From Tubiluchus corallicola (taxonomy: Eukaryota > Priapulida > Priapulimorpha > Priapulimorphida > Tubiluchidae), in assembly GCA_030141605.1 (NCBI GenBank), contig JAQGDQ010000734.1:1-64000 (forward strand): a DNA stretch of 64,000 nt, in the 5' to 3' direction. Made by a program: the position numbers and the translations under genes. Below are positions 14,791-27,100 of the stretch, in pieces (the stretch's first letter is position 1; each line of letters begins with the position of its first letter). The notes beneath the pieces were generated by a model. That model made no database searches. It saw nothing but the letters and a program-made list of their open reading frames with translations, and was not told the DNA's origin.

Positions 14791-17443
14791 GTTTGGAAGG
14801 ACATTAGAAACATACTGGTCATCAAAATTGCACTACAATTGCTCTCTGCTCTCTGCATACAAAGGGTAGCCAAGCAAATAATGTTTTATGTCTTTAGTAT
14901 GATAAGCACTGAACAAATACATCTAGGACTAACAACGTTAGACAATATTACCAATGCTGCTCTTGCTACGGTGGTTGTGTAAGTGCTTGTTTAACTGAGC
15001 AAGGTAAGGTTAGGCTTAGGGTTAGGGTTTTGGTATTTCTTTTTCCCGATGCCTTTTTTCCTGTGACTCTTTCTTTGATTTTTTTTACCTGTGGCATTTT
15101 ACCTGGATTCTTCTTAACAGTTTATGGAATTTTCCCAGTTTTGTACAGCGGATAAGAGGATTTAAGGATTCTCAATTGGTGTATATTGTTCACTTTTTGA
15201 ATTTTCATAATAAAAGGTTCAATCAAAAATATTAATGCATTAGAATCTAGACTAGAGGTTTATATCTGTCTGTAGTTATGCAAACGTGAATTTTACTTGC
15301 ACCCTGCGTATTGCAGAGCTGTGCATGTGAGAGAACGGTGGGTGACTTCGTGTCTGTCAGCTACTTCAGAAAAATGAGATTTATGGTGTTTAATGGAAAG
15401 TTGAATGTAAAACTTGAAGACTGTTGGCAGTTGTGTTGAGTTATTTGTAATGGCGGTAATGATGCTGACTGTGAAGCTGACAGCATAATGAGAGAAATAT
15501 GTCAACTCTTCTGTGATACGGTTTTATGATTATGACGATGACTACGGCGACAACAACGATGATCTTTGATCGTGGTTAGACAAGACCCTGTTCATTACTT
15601 GTTACGATACGTTAAGTACAATTATTTCTATCTTGCAACCGTATCTTGATTTTTGTAATTATTCAGCTGTTCAATAAAACGAGTTATTAATGTATAGATC
15701 AGGCATATTACCTGATTTAGTTAATAAAGCAGCTGTATTGGAAAGTCAAAGTTATATTCTACAATCTAAACGTGAGATATGCCTTGTGTGCTAACAGTTA
15801 ACATCTCTGTTAGTAGTTGTAATGAACTGTTATATAATGAATGTACAGCCGCTGCCAGTCCTAAAGATGTTCTCTTTTAACCACCTAGAGAGGCTAATTT
15901 ATAATTTTTAATGAGCTTAATTAGTTTCAGTGATTCTGGTGTCAAATGGATATAAAAAATTCAAACATGTATCAGAAAAGATACCCGTTGGGGTTTTATT
16001 TTTAATTGTAATTGTAATTGTAATTTATTATCACTTCAGCATGTATTTTTACATTACAATTTGCATTATTATCTTTATAACTATTATGCCCTATAACTAG
16101 AAAATGAAATATAGTTAAAATAATTGTAACAGAACTACATTAGTATACTATTAGTTAGGGAAAAAATTCCAAGTATAATTACAAAAATTTAACAGAAGTG
16201 TACTAACATAGTTACTAAACTACATAATAGTTTGTCAATAAGAAATAGATGCTGCATGGTGTGGTCAAGAAGCAAAGCTTGTAAGAAGTTCAGCAGAGAC
16301 ACGATGCAAAAGTATAAAAATGTAAACTGCAAAGTAACCAGTCGCGGCATTTTCTGTGACTATCGGCAAAACCCATAATTCTGATAATAACAGAACAGAA
16401 AAACCTTCAATATCAACATGTAATAGTTGGCGTGGTGAAAAAGGGTCTCCAAGTCGAGATACCTAATGTTCTCCTCCGTAATTTTATTCTGTCAGAAGTT
16501 AAGTCTGTAATGATAATGGCATGCTTCGATAATGCTTGACATTTGCAGATAATTTTGAGCTACTGTTGACCCCAGACTTGTTATTGCGCCGTTGTTCCGG
16601 GAAGTGATACTATTTTCCATTCGGTTGCCATGGCAACGATTTAAACTGAGCTCAAGTATGGCGTTTAAAGTGCGTTTATGGTCGGGTTGTATAATAGTTG
16701 GTAGTTTGGCGGGCTGGTAAAAGGTTTTAGTTTGAGAGGTTTCTATAATTGGATTTGAAAATCGAAACGACAGACTTGGCAGTGGAGAGAAGCTTTTTAA
16801 AGGCTTTCCTGTCCATTGTTTCCTGCCTGCTCATTGTTCTTGGATTGTTCATTTCATGCGTTTTGTTCTTTAGCTATTCACAGTTTACTGTTCCATGCCT
16901 TTTATATTTTTATATACAGTGACTTGTTCATCGTTTCTTTGTTCCACGTCTGTCTGATTCATTTGATGTTTGTTGTATCATTCTCATTGTTTGTTTGTCC
17001 GTTACATTGTTTACTGTTTTATGCATGTCAAATAACTGTTTAGCATTGTTTCTTTTTCAACGTGTTCTGTTGCTATAGCTAGCATGTTTTTCACTGCATG
17101 TTTGGTTTTTCATAAATCTTCTAAGTTATTTTAATTTTCTTCTGTTTTATTTTAAATTTGTTTGTTTTTTGTTCGTTGTCTCTTGTTTTCCATACCAAAC
17201 TTTTGTTTGACATACATACATGAGAAACTCGGAGTGGCACGTTCAAATCCCCATCAAGATGATTTATAATGTAGAAAATTCCATTCTGTCTTCAAATTAA
17301 TAAGAGTCGTCGATTCTAGGTAAATAGAAATACAGAGGAAAAAGGCACAAGAAAGAAGCAACAACTCTTGCCTTAATCCTAACTGTGACCATAGCCAAAA
17401 TTATTGTGCACAGTTATATTGAAGAGAAACTAAACGTTTTAGC
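14791..17443. other. Unassigned flank
   Basis: A run with two TTAGGG-like units at about 15008-15030 and a short ATTGTA repeat near 16000-16025 are seen. No gene is recognised; the frame at 16816-17043 is composition-driven. Confidence 0.35.
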
Positions 17444-17757
17444 TGTCTGGACATCATGGAAAGAAAGTAGATTCAAACTTTCAGCGAATCAGTTTGTCTG
17501 GACCTCATGGAAAGAAAGTAGATTCAAACTTTCAGCAAATCAATTTGTCTGGACATCATGAAAGAAAGTGGATTCAAACGTTTAGCAAATCAATTTGTCT
17601 GGACATCGTGGAAAGAAAGTGGATTCCAACTTTTAGCAGATCAATTTGTCTGGACATCATGGAAATAAAGTGGATTCAAACTTTCTACGAATCAATTTGT
17701 CTGGACATCATGGAAATAAAGAGGGTTCAAACTTTCTAGGAATCAGTTTGTCTGGAC
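17444..17757. repeat. 51-bp minisatellite, about 6 copies
   Basis: The unit contains TTTGTCTGGACATCATGGAA and GATTCAAACTTTCAGC. Because 51 is divisible by three, an open frame of 81 codons runs through it; this is not evidence of a gene. Confidence 0.92.
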
Positions 17758-19509
17758 CTTGGAAAATGTCATTAAACATTTCTCTTTCATTTTTCTAAGA
17801 CTGTCTTCCCAGTTATAAACCGTCATATTTGAAGTAAAACGTTTTAAACTTCAGCAGCTGTGAAACGTCGGCAGAAATTTTATTGACGGAATCACGTGAT
17901 TGATGGAGTTTCTCTGTTTGTCTAGCATTGATTTTAACCAGTGCAACTAGGTAGGCTTTGCTAGGAAAAACATTGCATAGACTTTCCTACTTCTCTTTGA
18001 ACTTTCGTCGATCGATTAGTTAGTCCTGGAGGGCAATGACTCATTTATAAATTGCTACTCTACTAGATTTCAACGACTTCGGCCCAACGGCGTTTTTGAC
18101 TTTTAAAACCAGTTTTACGATTGTAATTATCCGGCTCAACTTTAAATAATATTGGTATTTATGAATGGGGGAGCTTGTAGTACATTGCTGTCTGCGGAGA
18201 GAGTGGGTGTTGTACAAGCGAGCGTCACATTTTTCTTTGGCTAACCGTCAAGTAATTTTCCAGTCGTAAATGTAGCTACTGTACGTAACAAAGCTTGGCA
18301 CATTGCCTTTATTTCAGCAACTTAACATCTATTCTCACAGCGATAAATGTGAGGTTTATGAGGGTCCACTGGTCCCTCAACAACATTTATTCTTTGGTTA
18401 TTCGTTTATTCATCGTCCATTTTCTCGCTCAGTAACATTATCATGCAATCAGTTGGTTCCTCGGCCCTATGGCTATAGTTTTCAAATTTCCAGATTTCAA
18501 GCTCTTTTTCCTTTTCCACATTGAATCTTTAGTCCTCAAAGTCGGCGGGTCGTCTCACCGTGATATTTGATATTTGCATAATTTATTCATTAAAAAAGCT
18601 GCTATTGCTACTACTGTATTGAACATCTGTCATAGTGACAAGAAGCCAATTATTGCTATTAAGTGGACTGTTTATATGAAACACGCCGATGAGTCATATG
18701 CTGTTTTACCAATACAAAAGTAATTGTGAAATTTTAATGTGTCTTTGTGTGTGTATTGTACTGGTTGGTCAATACTAGTTCACTGGAATATTCGTGAACG
18801 TTTGCTTATTCGTGAACTTAAATAAATAATTGCATAATATTAAATATGATTTAATAAGTTCCTGCTGTACTTATGAATAGTTTGTTTGATTGCCACATTC
18901 TTAATGTGTTCTACTGGTATTTGGTGATAAAGGTAACCAACCAACCAACCAAGTAACTAATCAGTCAGGCAAGTAAGCAACCAAACACCTAAACAACAGG
19001 CTAACAAACCAAGCAAACAATCAACGATCCAGGCAACCTACTAACCAACAAATAAACTGAGCAGCTAGTCAGCCAGGAAGCTAGCCAACCAGCCAATCGA
19101 CAAGCAAGCAGCCAAACACAAACAATGTGTTTTTAATAAGCTATTTGTTTGTTAAAAATCAATGCAAAGCATTTAGTGTATTTTTGTTTACTTACCAATG
19201 TGTAAACTATACGCATTTTTACACAATCTTGAGTAAAATTGTTCCAAGCAAAAAACTGACATTTTTGGAATTATAGACAACTTGTGAGGCAACCTGGCGA
19301 AGCAAAAAACATAATGAGTAGTTTTTAAAAAGTATCGGAAGTTTACTTCAATTTAATCAGTTGTTTATGTCTGGTGATGCTCGTTCAGTATCTGGTATGA
19401 AGTTTGCTGCACTTCATCTAACAAAACAAAATATTGTAATTTTCTCAGATCGTTTGCGCTTCTAGGCCAGCTGGTTTCCAAAACTCAACAAAGATGTCTA
19501 CTCAATGTA
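17758..19509. other. Unassigned flank with a decayed (ACCA)n-like tract
   Basis: From about 18938 to 19120 the sequence is a degenerate array of CAACCAAC-type words. Nothing else recognised. Confidence 0.4.
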
Positions 19510-20085
19510 CGTGATTGTAGCAGGACAGGAACGTAGGTTATTATCAAGGCATAGTCCGCTAAGAGATGACCCTGGGCTAGCTGAGTAGCTCTGATGGTCA
19601 CATTCCGTTGTGTACACATTCCTCTCATCCCTCAGTTGAAAATGTAGTTTTGACACGTGTAGCAGGACAGGAACGTAGGTTATTATCAAGGATAGTCCGT
19701 CAAGAGATGACCCTGGGCTAGCTGAGTATCTCAGATGGTCACATTCAGTTGTGTATACATTCCTCTCATCCCTCAGTTGAAAATGTAGTTTGACACGTGT
19801 AGCAGGACAGGAACGTAGGTTATTATCAAGGATAGTCCGTTAAGAGATGACCCTGGGCTAGCTGAATGTCTCAGACGGTCACATTCAGTTGTGTATACAT
19901 TCCTCTCATCCTTCAGTTGAAAATGTAGTTTTGACACGTGTAGCAGGACAGGAACGTAGGTTATTATCAAGGATAGTCCGTCAAGAGATGACCCTGGGCT
20001 GGCTGAGTATCTCTGACGGTCACATTCAGTTGCGTATACATTCCTCTCATCCCTCAGTTGAAAATGTAGTTTGACACGCGTCCAT
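19510..20085. repeat. About 140-bp tandem repeat, 4 copies
   Basis: Copies start near 19516, 19658, 19797 and 19938 with GTAGCAGGACAGGAACGTAG and carry CATTCCTCTCATCCCTCAGT. Copies differ by a few substitutions and one- to two-base indels. Confidence 0.93.
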
Positions 20086-20984
20086 TCTGTATGGCAACGT
20101 GCTTTTAAGCTTTTTGACGTGTGACCCATCCAGCTTTTTACGACCCACTTTACGCCTGCCATAAGCCCATTAAGGCTAAATGCTCGAGTATAAAATGTCA
20201 ATTCTGTACAATTTGCCTAGCGCGTGAATATAACTTGCAGCATCATCAACGTCAACAGATGATGATAAATCTGCCTCAGCTGCCGCCCGAGAAGACGCTG
20301 GAGAAGAGTTGGACTGCTGCGTTGCTATGGACACCGTGCAGGCTCTGCATCTTGTCTTGTTTGATAATTCGCACCTGTCTCGTTACGATAGTTGAGTTAT
20401 ATTTAATTGGTCGTAATTACAGATTGATTAATTTCACGCAATTTAAAAGTCTTACCTGGCGTTACCATGGTAACAAATTGGCATTATAGTCATCAACGTA
20501 AAGCGATATCGCATAATACGTATATACCTTTTTTCTAGCAAAGTTTTTTAAGGGTTATTATTATCATCATCATTGTTGGCATCGTCGTCGTCATCGTCAC
20601 TGATGCTGACTTACTGTTTTCGAAAAATCTGGTCACCTGCTTTCTCTTAGTGGAGTTTCAGTCCCTGTGCTTGTGGAGTATTGGAACTAATCGAGATACA
20701 TGTCACACACTAAACATAGAAAGTTGTCTGTTTCACACTCTGCCTGGGTTTTTGGTTGATTGCAGGTGATAGAACAATTAAAATTGGGTGGTTGTACTTT
20801 AATGCTAGCCGTGCGTGGCTGAATATGTCCAGAGGTCACTCTGTGCTATTGTAAACTTTAGGAACTAATTCTGTCCCATTGGGCGTGAAATGCATTTCGT
20901 AGATTTTCAAACACCGTCCCTAGTGTTTCGTATGTAACCCTTTCATTTAAAGTGAATTTATACAGACACTTACAGTGTCATAAA
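20086..20984. other. Unassigned flank
   Basis: No feature recognised apart from a short TCGTCGTCATCG run near 20583. Confidence 0.35.
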
Positions 20985-21290
20985 AAGGAAATAAATTTTA
21001 TTAAAAGTGTATAAAACGTTAAAAAGCATGTCACAAAGGTTTCGCCTGCAGCCTGCAGTCATCATTAGTGTAAGATTCCACAAACAAACAACCGGTTATA
21101 TAGGCAGAGCTCACAATTTGTTTATTCGTTGCATTTTGGCTTCCTTGTAAGTACATAATTAGTGAATTTCTGTGCTGTAAGTTCTGCTTATATAGCTAGT
21201 TGGTTGTTTGTAGAACGTTACACTGATGATGACTGCAGATGACAGAGCTTTTTAACTTTTTATAAACTTATTTGGTACATCTCTCATTGA
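20985..21290. mobile_element. Inverted-repeat element B (about 300 bp)
   Basis: Inverted arms at about 20990-21110 and 21180-21285 share TATAGGCAGAGC / GCTTATATAGC inner ends and an ACTGATGATGACTGCAG-type core. It belongs to the same general family as the element at 9290-9740 but is more diverged. Confidence 0.7.
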
Positions 21291-21297
21291 TATAATC

Positions 21298-21762
21298 TTG
21301 CACGTAGTACACCACAAACAGTTTTCTGACGTAATCTGCAGTTGATTCACTTTCTGTTGCCGTTGTTATACAATACTTAGAATAAACTCTGTTGCACGTA
21401 GTACACCACAAACAGTTTTCTGACGTAATCTGCAGTTGATTCACTTTCTGTTGCCGTTGTTATACAATACTTAGAATAAACTCTGTTGCACGTAGCACAC
21501 CACAAACAGTTTTCTGACGTAATCTGCAGTTGATTCGCTTTCTGTTGCCGTTGTTATACAATAGTTAGAATAAATTCTGTTGCACGTAGTACACCACAAA
21601 CAGTTTTCTGACGTAATCTGCAGTTGATTCGCTTTCTGTTGCCGTTGTTATACAATAGTTAGAATAAACTCTGTTGCACGTAGTACACCACAAACAGTTT
21701 TCTGACGTAATCTGCAGTTGATTCACTTTCTGTTGCCGTTGTTATACAATACCTAGAATAAA
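21298..21762. repeat. 94-bp minisatellite, 5 copies
   Basis: Nearly identical units contain GCACGTAGTACACCACAAAC and TTTTCTGACGTAATCTGCAG. It begins just beyond the right arm of inverted-repeat element B. Confidence 0.95.
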
Positions 21763-22188
21763 TGCTTGATTTAATTCCACCTGGGGGAGGATATTCACCA
21801 GATATCCATATCACTCAGTTTCTCTTCATGCTATTGTGCTGAGGCTATTTCGATTTTCTGATAATCTTTTTAACCGATTCAAAGCCTGCAAAATGTCGTA
21901 TTTGTGACGTAATTGTAGATTTTGTAGCTGGTTTGTTGAACCGGGTGATTGTTATTGTGGGTATAGGTGATTATTTTTTTTACATTTAGATTTATTTATT
22001 CATCCATTTAGCACTTACAAAACCAAAAGTTTTAAAATTACTAATTAACTGTGCATTACAGTGCTATGAGCGCAGCAGAAGAAATTAAGTTATGAGCTAC
22101 AAAAATACATACATATATTATATAGTTGGTGCTGGTGCAGTGTTCTGCTTGGTCGATCCTGAAGAATCTAAAGTAGAACATCTTGAAA

Positions 22189-22192
<4 letters not shown>
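21763..22192. other. Unassigned flank
   Basis: Nothing recognised. Confidence 0.3.
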
Positions 22193-22240
<48 letters not shown>

Positions 22241-22285
22241 GGGGGGAGGGAGAGAGAGGTGGGAGAGAGTGAAAGAGAGAGATCA
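22193..22285. repeat. (GA)n microsatellite
   Basis: Pure GA from about 22193 to 22238, then interrupted by GGGG and TG variants. Confidence 0.95.
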
Positions 22286-23225
22286 AATTTCCCATTAGGC
22301 AAGTGTTTTTTCCCCTTTTGTGTGGCAAAGTGGTTTTTGGGCAAGCAAGATTTGGAAAAATGTCTGACCAGTACAACAGTTGTTTTTCAAGGTCATTAAA
22401 ATACTAGCTTTAATTTTTTATATTACAAGCTTTGGTAAGTTTTTTTCTCACAGCAGATGCTTAGAGTACGAGAAACAGAATAGTGCATTTATTGCATGTA
22501 ACATAACGGATTAGACAGCAGAATTTCTTGTTAAGCTCTAGAGATTACTGGAGGACATATGCCGCCGTTCTGATGCATACTGCGGTTCTATGCCTTGCTT
22601 GGTCGTTTTTCGGAAAAAAGTGGCAAGGAATGCACAGTTTGTCCAATCTGGTCGTGCCTTGTAAGAAACCTTTTTAGGAAGCGCTTCTATAGGGGTACTC
22701 TGCTTTGCTGTGGATCTTAGAACTCCTCACACATAAAATATATAAGTGAATTTTGGACTAATTGAATAAGGTTAGATGGAATGAATAATTTTGAAAAAAT
22801 TATTGAACAAATTCCAATTACAAATGGAATAGAAAGTGAATTGCTAATTGCGATGGTACAATTTCTATTAAGTCTGAATCCGCAGCGTGGCGCTGGCGGC
22901 GCTTTTATTATTTCTAACTTAATTGGCAGTTAGTTTTTTTGAAGTTTATGATTGTTATGATTGTTGAAGTCGTTGACCTTCTTTACATCAACAAGAAAAT
23001 GATTATTAAAATTTCACGTGTCTCGCCATCTCAAAGCGTTTATTTTCCTTTCTTTCAAGATTTGAAGATCTGACATTTGCAAACGTAAACTGCTTTTAAG
23101 CGTAAATAATCTTCATCACGAAAGATAATTCTTCGTAAGCAGGATATTAAAAAGAGCAGCGTAACTGCCATGCTCTTAGGAGCAATTCGTTGAACTAAAA
23201 AAGAGTTTTTTAAACCCTTTGGACT
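22286..23225. other. Unassigned flank
   Basis: Nothing recognised; upstream of a LINE fragment. Confidence 0.3.
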
Positions 23226-23775
23226 ATTGGTGGAATATTTTTGTTCAAAAATTTATTTTTTTTCGCTTTTAAATCATGGTTTTCTCAGAAGCAGTGACAA
23301 CAAAAACTCTAACTTTGAAACATTGAAGGACGTTTTAACAACATCCCTTACTGTTTGGTATGACGCTACCAAGCTGGGAGATCGCAATGCTCTTGATCAA
23401 GTTGTTAAATCCGCCTCAAAAATTGTAGTAATTCAACAGCAATCTGTAGCCTATTTGTATGAAACTAGGAAAGAAAGCGCAAGTTATCATGAAAGATGAA
23501 TTCCATCCAGGTAATAAATACTTTGAAATGCTCCCCTCTGGTCGTAGATTTCACTCAATTAACGCTAAAACTACAAGAGCTTTAAATACTTTCTACCCCG
23601 TTGCAATTCGCACCATCAACAGTAAATGTCAGTAAAACTCCAATATTAATTCTCTGTCACTGTACAACTGATTGAATTATTTGTGTTGATCTCCTTGTTG
23701 TTTCCATAAGTTATTGCTGTACGTAAAACCACATGAATTTCATTGTATGTATTATGCTATAATTACAATAAATTG
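23226..23775 (+). mobile_element. L2/CR1-type LINE, decayed ORF2 C-terminus and 3' end
   Basis: Frame 1 reads LTVWYDATKLGDRNALDQVV-KSASKIVV; after a frameshift near 23465 it continues MKDEFHPGNKYFEMLPSGRR and FHSINAKTTRALNTFYPVAI. This matches the LT-x-WY ... VVK-x-A-x-KI ... HP ... LPSGRR-x-R-S ... FYP-x-AI series at the end of L2/CR1 polyproteins. It is frameshifted and 5'-truncated. It lies about 250 bp before coding exon 1. Confidence 0.85.
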
Positions 23776-24011
23776 CTTACAATCCTTTGTAGATGGAACC
23801 ACAGGAATTGTACAGTTCAGCTCACCAAACTGTTTATAGCAGATGTGTCTCCATCTATGAAAAGTATTAGCTAAATGATAGCTAAATAGTAGCTAAATGA
23901 GGCTTGATGTTTGTGGAACTGCAATATAACAAGCCTTAGTTGTTTCTAAAATTACATTTTTATCGCTGTATTGATATTTTTTGTTTTAAAGATTTTCCTG
24001 TTTTTTTTCAG

Positions 24012-24127
24012 ATAACAGATGGCACTGACGAGGTTATGGACGAGCCTGGTGCTTGCCATTTTTACCATTGTGATTGTACAGTCTAGAATTCCCGGGAAAG
24101 ATCCTGAGTTACCCGATGTTGTTAAAG
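24012..24127 (+). CDS. Nrg: Exon 1 (first coding): signal peptide
   Basis: The ATG is at 24019, shortly after a strong acceptor (a pyrimidine-rich run ending in CAG at 24011), so a 5' noncoding exon should exist upstream. The 36 complete codons read MALTRLWTSLVLAIFTIVIV followed by QSRIPGKDPELPDVVK: a basic residue, a hydrophobic core of about 14 residues, then polar sequence, as in a cleaved signal peptide (cleavage probably near Q21/S22). The donor is AAAG|GTGTGT and exit is phase 1, which fits exon 2. The open frame continuing to 24372 is intronic read-through into a CT run. Confidence 0.85.
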
Positions 24128-27100
24128 GTGTGTCAGTCTCTTTCTCTCTTGCTTGCTCTTTTGCTCTCTCTCTCTCTCTCTCCCTCTCTCTCCATCCTCT
24201 CAATTACACTTTTGCTGTCTTCTTCCTCTGTGTCATCTGGATAGTCTTGAGACTTTCCTGTTCCATTGTTTGCCATGCCATTCACCGGTTTGGCAGAATG
24301 CCAGTATGTATTAAAAAACAATTATGGAAGTTTCCACCATTCAAGTACTTTATTCCATTTCTGACAGAATGAATTATAATTTTTTACACTTCTGTCCGTG
24401 CTTATTTTGGATAATTAGTTTCTTTTTCAAGTTTTGTGGTGTTCGTCATTCAGTTTAACCTAATGTACTTCTATGTAGTCACTGAAAGAGATTTACGGTG
24501 GCTTTCTAAGCCGCTGGTGCGATTATTATTAGTTCTGTTTCGCTCTTGTTTCTGTTCCACTAGTTCTGCTAGTGAATTTACATGTTCTGTTTTCCATCAA
24601 CGCATCTCATTCGCTTCGGGCAGTTTCGGCACCTTATTCAGGGTCAAAAATTGCCATTGAATGTAGCGTACTTGTTGAGGTAATGAATCACAGGCCATGT
24701 TTGTGCTTCCCATGAATGGAGGGCCGTGTTTGCTTGGGGCTCGCGTTGCTTTGCGTGATCTAACCCACATTTTCACATCATTTTTGCCGATTTGTCATTT
24801 TTCTTTCCTTTTTGTTTGTTTGTTTGTGCGTCATTTTTTAATTATTCGATCATTTTAAATGCCTTTGTTTACTATTGTGTTCAGTAAAGCTCTTTTCTTA
24901 AAAAAAACGTAAAAATTGCCTGTAATGTCGTTTTTGCACTAGTTGTTCCTCGCATCTGGTTGCCTAGCAACGAATATTACGGCATGGGCAAATTAACGTG
25001 AAATAATTTAGTTATATGCTTTGTAATTTCGCTCAAATTAATATGCAGTTTATGAGAGAACTGTTAGCAATTTGATTTTAGTATTTTCTGGTAATTTATA
25101 GACAATTTCTGAAAAATTATGCTGTTGGGATTTCGCTGTGACGTGTGCAGCTGTTTGTCACGTGACGGCAATGCATTATGGGCAGACTTAATCCCCGACT
25201 GTCGTTGTTTCTCGTAAACTATGAAATTGAAGTATGATTTTACCGTGGATACTGTACCATGTTTCGAAGTAAATACCTTATTCATGGTTTTATTCTCAAG
25301 ATTATCATCGAAAGATTTAAACGGCAGTTTTAAGACTTTTCACATCTGTTCTTTTCGAACTAATTTGACTTCAAACCAAAAATTTCTTTAAAATTTGGTC
25401 GTAATGACCTCTTACCTGTTACCTAACTTTATTCCTCTTGTTGTTTTTGAGTTAACTTCTTTGCAGGATTATCCAGGGTGATGGGGAAGGATCCCATCTC
25501 CTCCCTACAACCATTGATAATTAACAAATTCTAGATTCTGAAAAAATGTTAACTATATTATTCTGTTAACTAACTGACAATTACATTAAGACCACTTTAA
25601 ATTTGTTTTTAATTTCGACATCGTCCATTTCAAAAAATTACAATATGTACTGTATAAATTTAAAAATTAACGACTCTAAATTCAGTCATATTAATTACTT
25701 TTTGTAACGAGTTTACAACGACCAGATGTCCCCCTGTCATATTAAAGTTTGAAGTACGGGAAGAAGAGATCAGAAAGCTTCCCGCCATATTTCGCTACCT
25801 GTACCTCTACATTTTCTAATCAACTTTATAGTTACAGAAGCTTTTCACGGAGAATGAGCATGGTCACTAGTAGAATTTTGCCAAAAACACTTTTAAATCA
25901 AGTAGTATATATTTACTGCAATAAGTGTGGTTCAATCATTTATTTACATAGTATAATTTAGTATGAAAATTGCAGGAACATTCCAACTAGTTAAAACGTT
26001 AAAACCGCGTGTAAAGTCTCTATAATTTACCCGAAATAATTAATTAATTAGGACTGTGGTTGCCATAGTTTTTATAAAATATTGCGATTATTTTACCAAT
26101 TATTGACCCATTGCGAGTAATGAGCTAGAGAAAGAAGTCACTGAAGAATTTTGGAATAGTCGGGATTTGAACCCGAGACCTGCGATTACCTACCAGCCCA
26201 GCCTGGCAGAGCAAGCCTAAGATTTCCTCCTAAAAATCCCTTAGAATATTATACTAGCTCATAGGATCATCCGGCCTGCGTAAGAACTTATCAGACGTGT
26301 TCAGTGGTTTCTACTATGTAAGTAAGAAGCTAAGCTATGTATGGTTTGTCCGGCCTTGACTGTGTCGGCTTCTGCTCCACGAATGTCAATCCGTCATGAC
26401 CTGGTTACCTCCTGCACGGTTTGAATTTGGCATGAGCAGGAGTTAGATTACCTCCACATGGCAGAGGCAGGGCAAAGACACAGTCCAGATCTGTCAGCAC
26501 TCTGGACCTGTGTGGGAATCGAAGAGGATGGCATTTTAAATATGAGAACCGCCAGGGATGACTATCTCCACGTGGGAGAGGCAGCGCAGAGACTCTGTCC
26601 CGTTCTGTCAGCACTCTGGACTTGGGACTGGACAAGGATGGCATTTTAAATACGAGAACCGTCAGGGATGACTATCTCCACGTGGCAGATGCAGCGCAAG
26701 GACTCTGTCCCGTTCTGTCAGCACTCTGGACTTGGGACTGGACAAGGATGACATTTTAAATATGAGAACCGTCAGGGATGACTATCTCCACGTGGGAGAG
26801 GCAGCGCAGGGACTCTGCCCCGTTCTCTCAGCACTCTGGACTTGGGACTGGACAAGGATGGCATTTTAAATGTGATACCCGTCAGTGGCGAGTCAGGGAT
26901 ACCATGATTACCACGTTTACTCAAATACGAGGACCACCAGATATAGAACAAGGGCTCAAGCATTAACCTGGCTGGGCTCAGGTATTGCTAAGCTAAGTAA
27001 CATGACAACAGTCGAAGACTTGCATAAAATTACCTTGTTTAGTAGAATTGCATTCGTTACTTTGTTTGTTTCGTGCTTTCTGTGTAAAATTGAATGTAAG

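Noticed and set aside
24019-24372. 117-residue single-exon protein from the exon 1 ATG
   Set aside because: The part after 24127 is intronic (CT run); the phase-1 donor at 24128 joins perfectly to exon 2.
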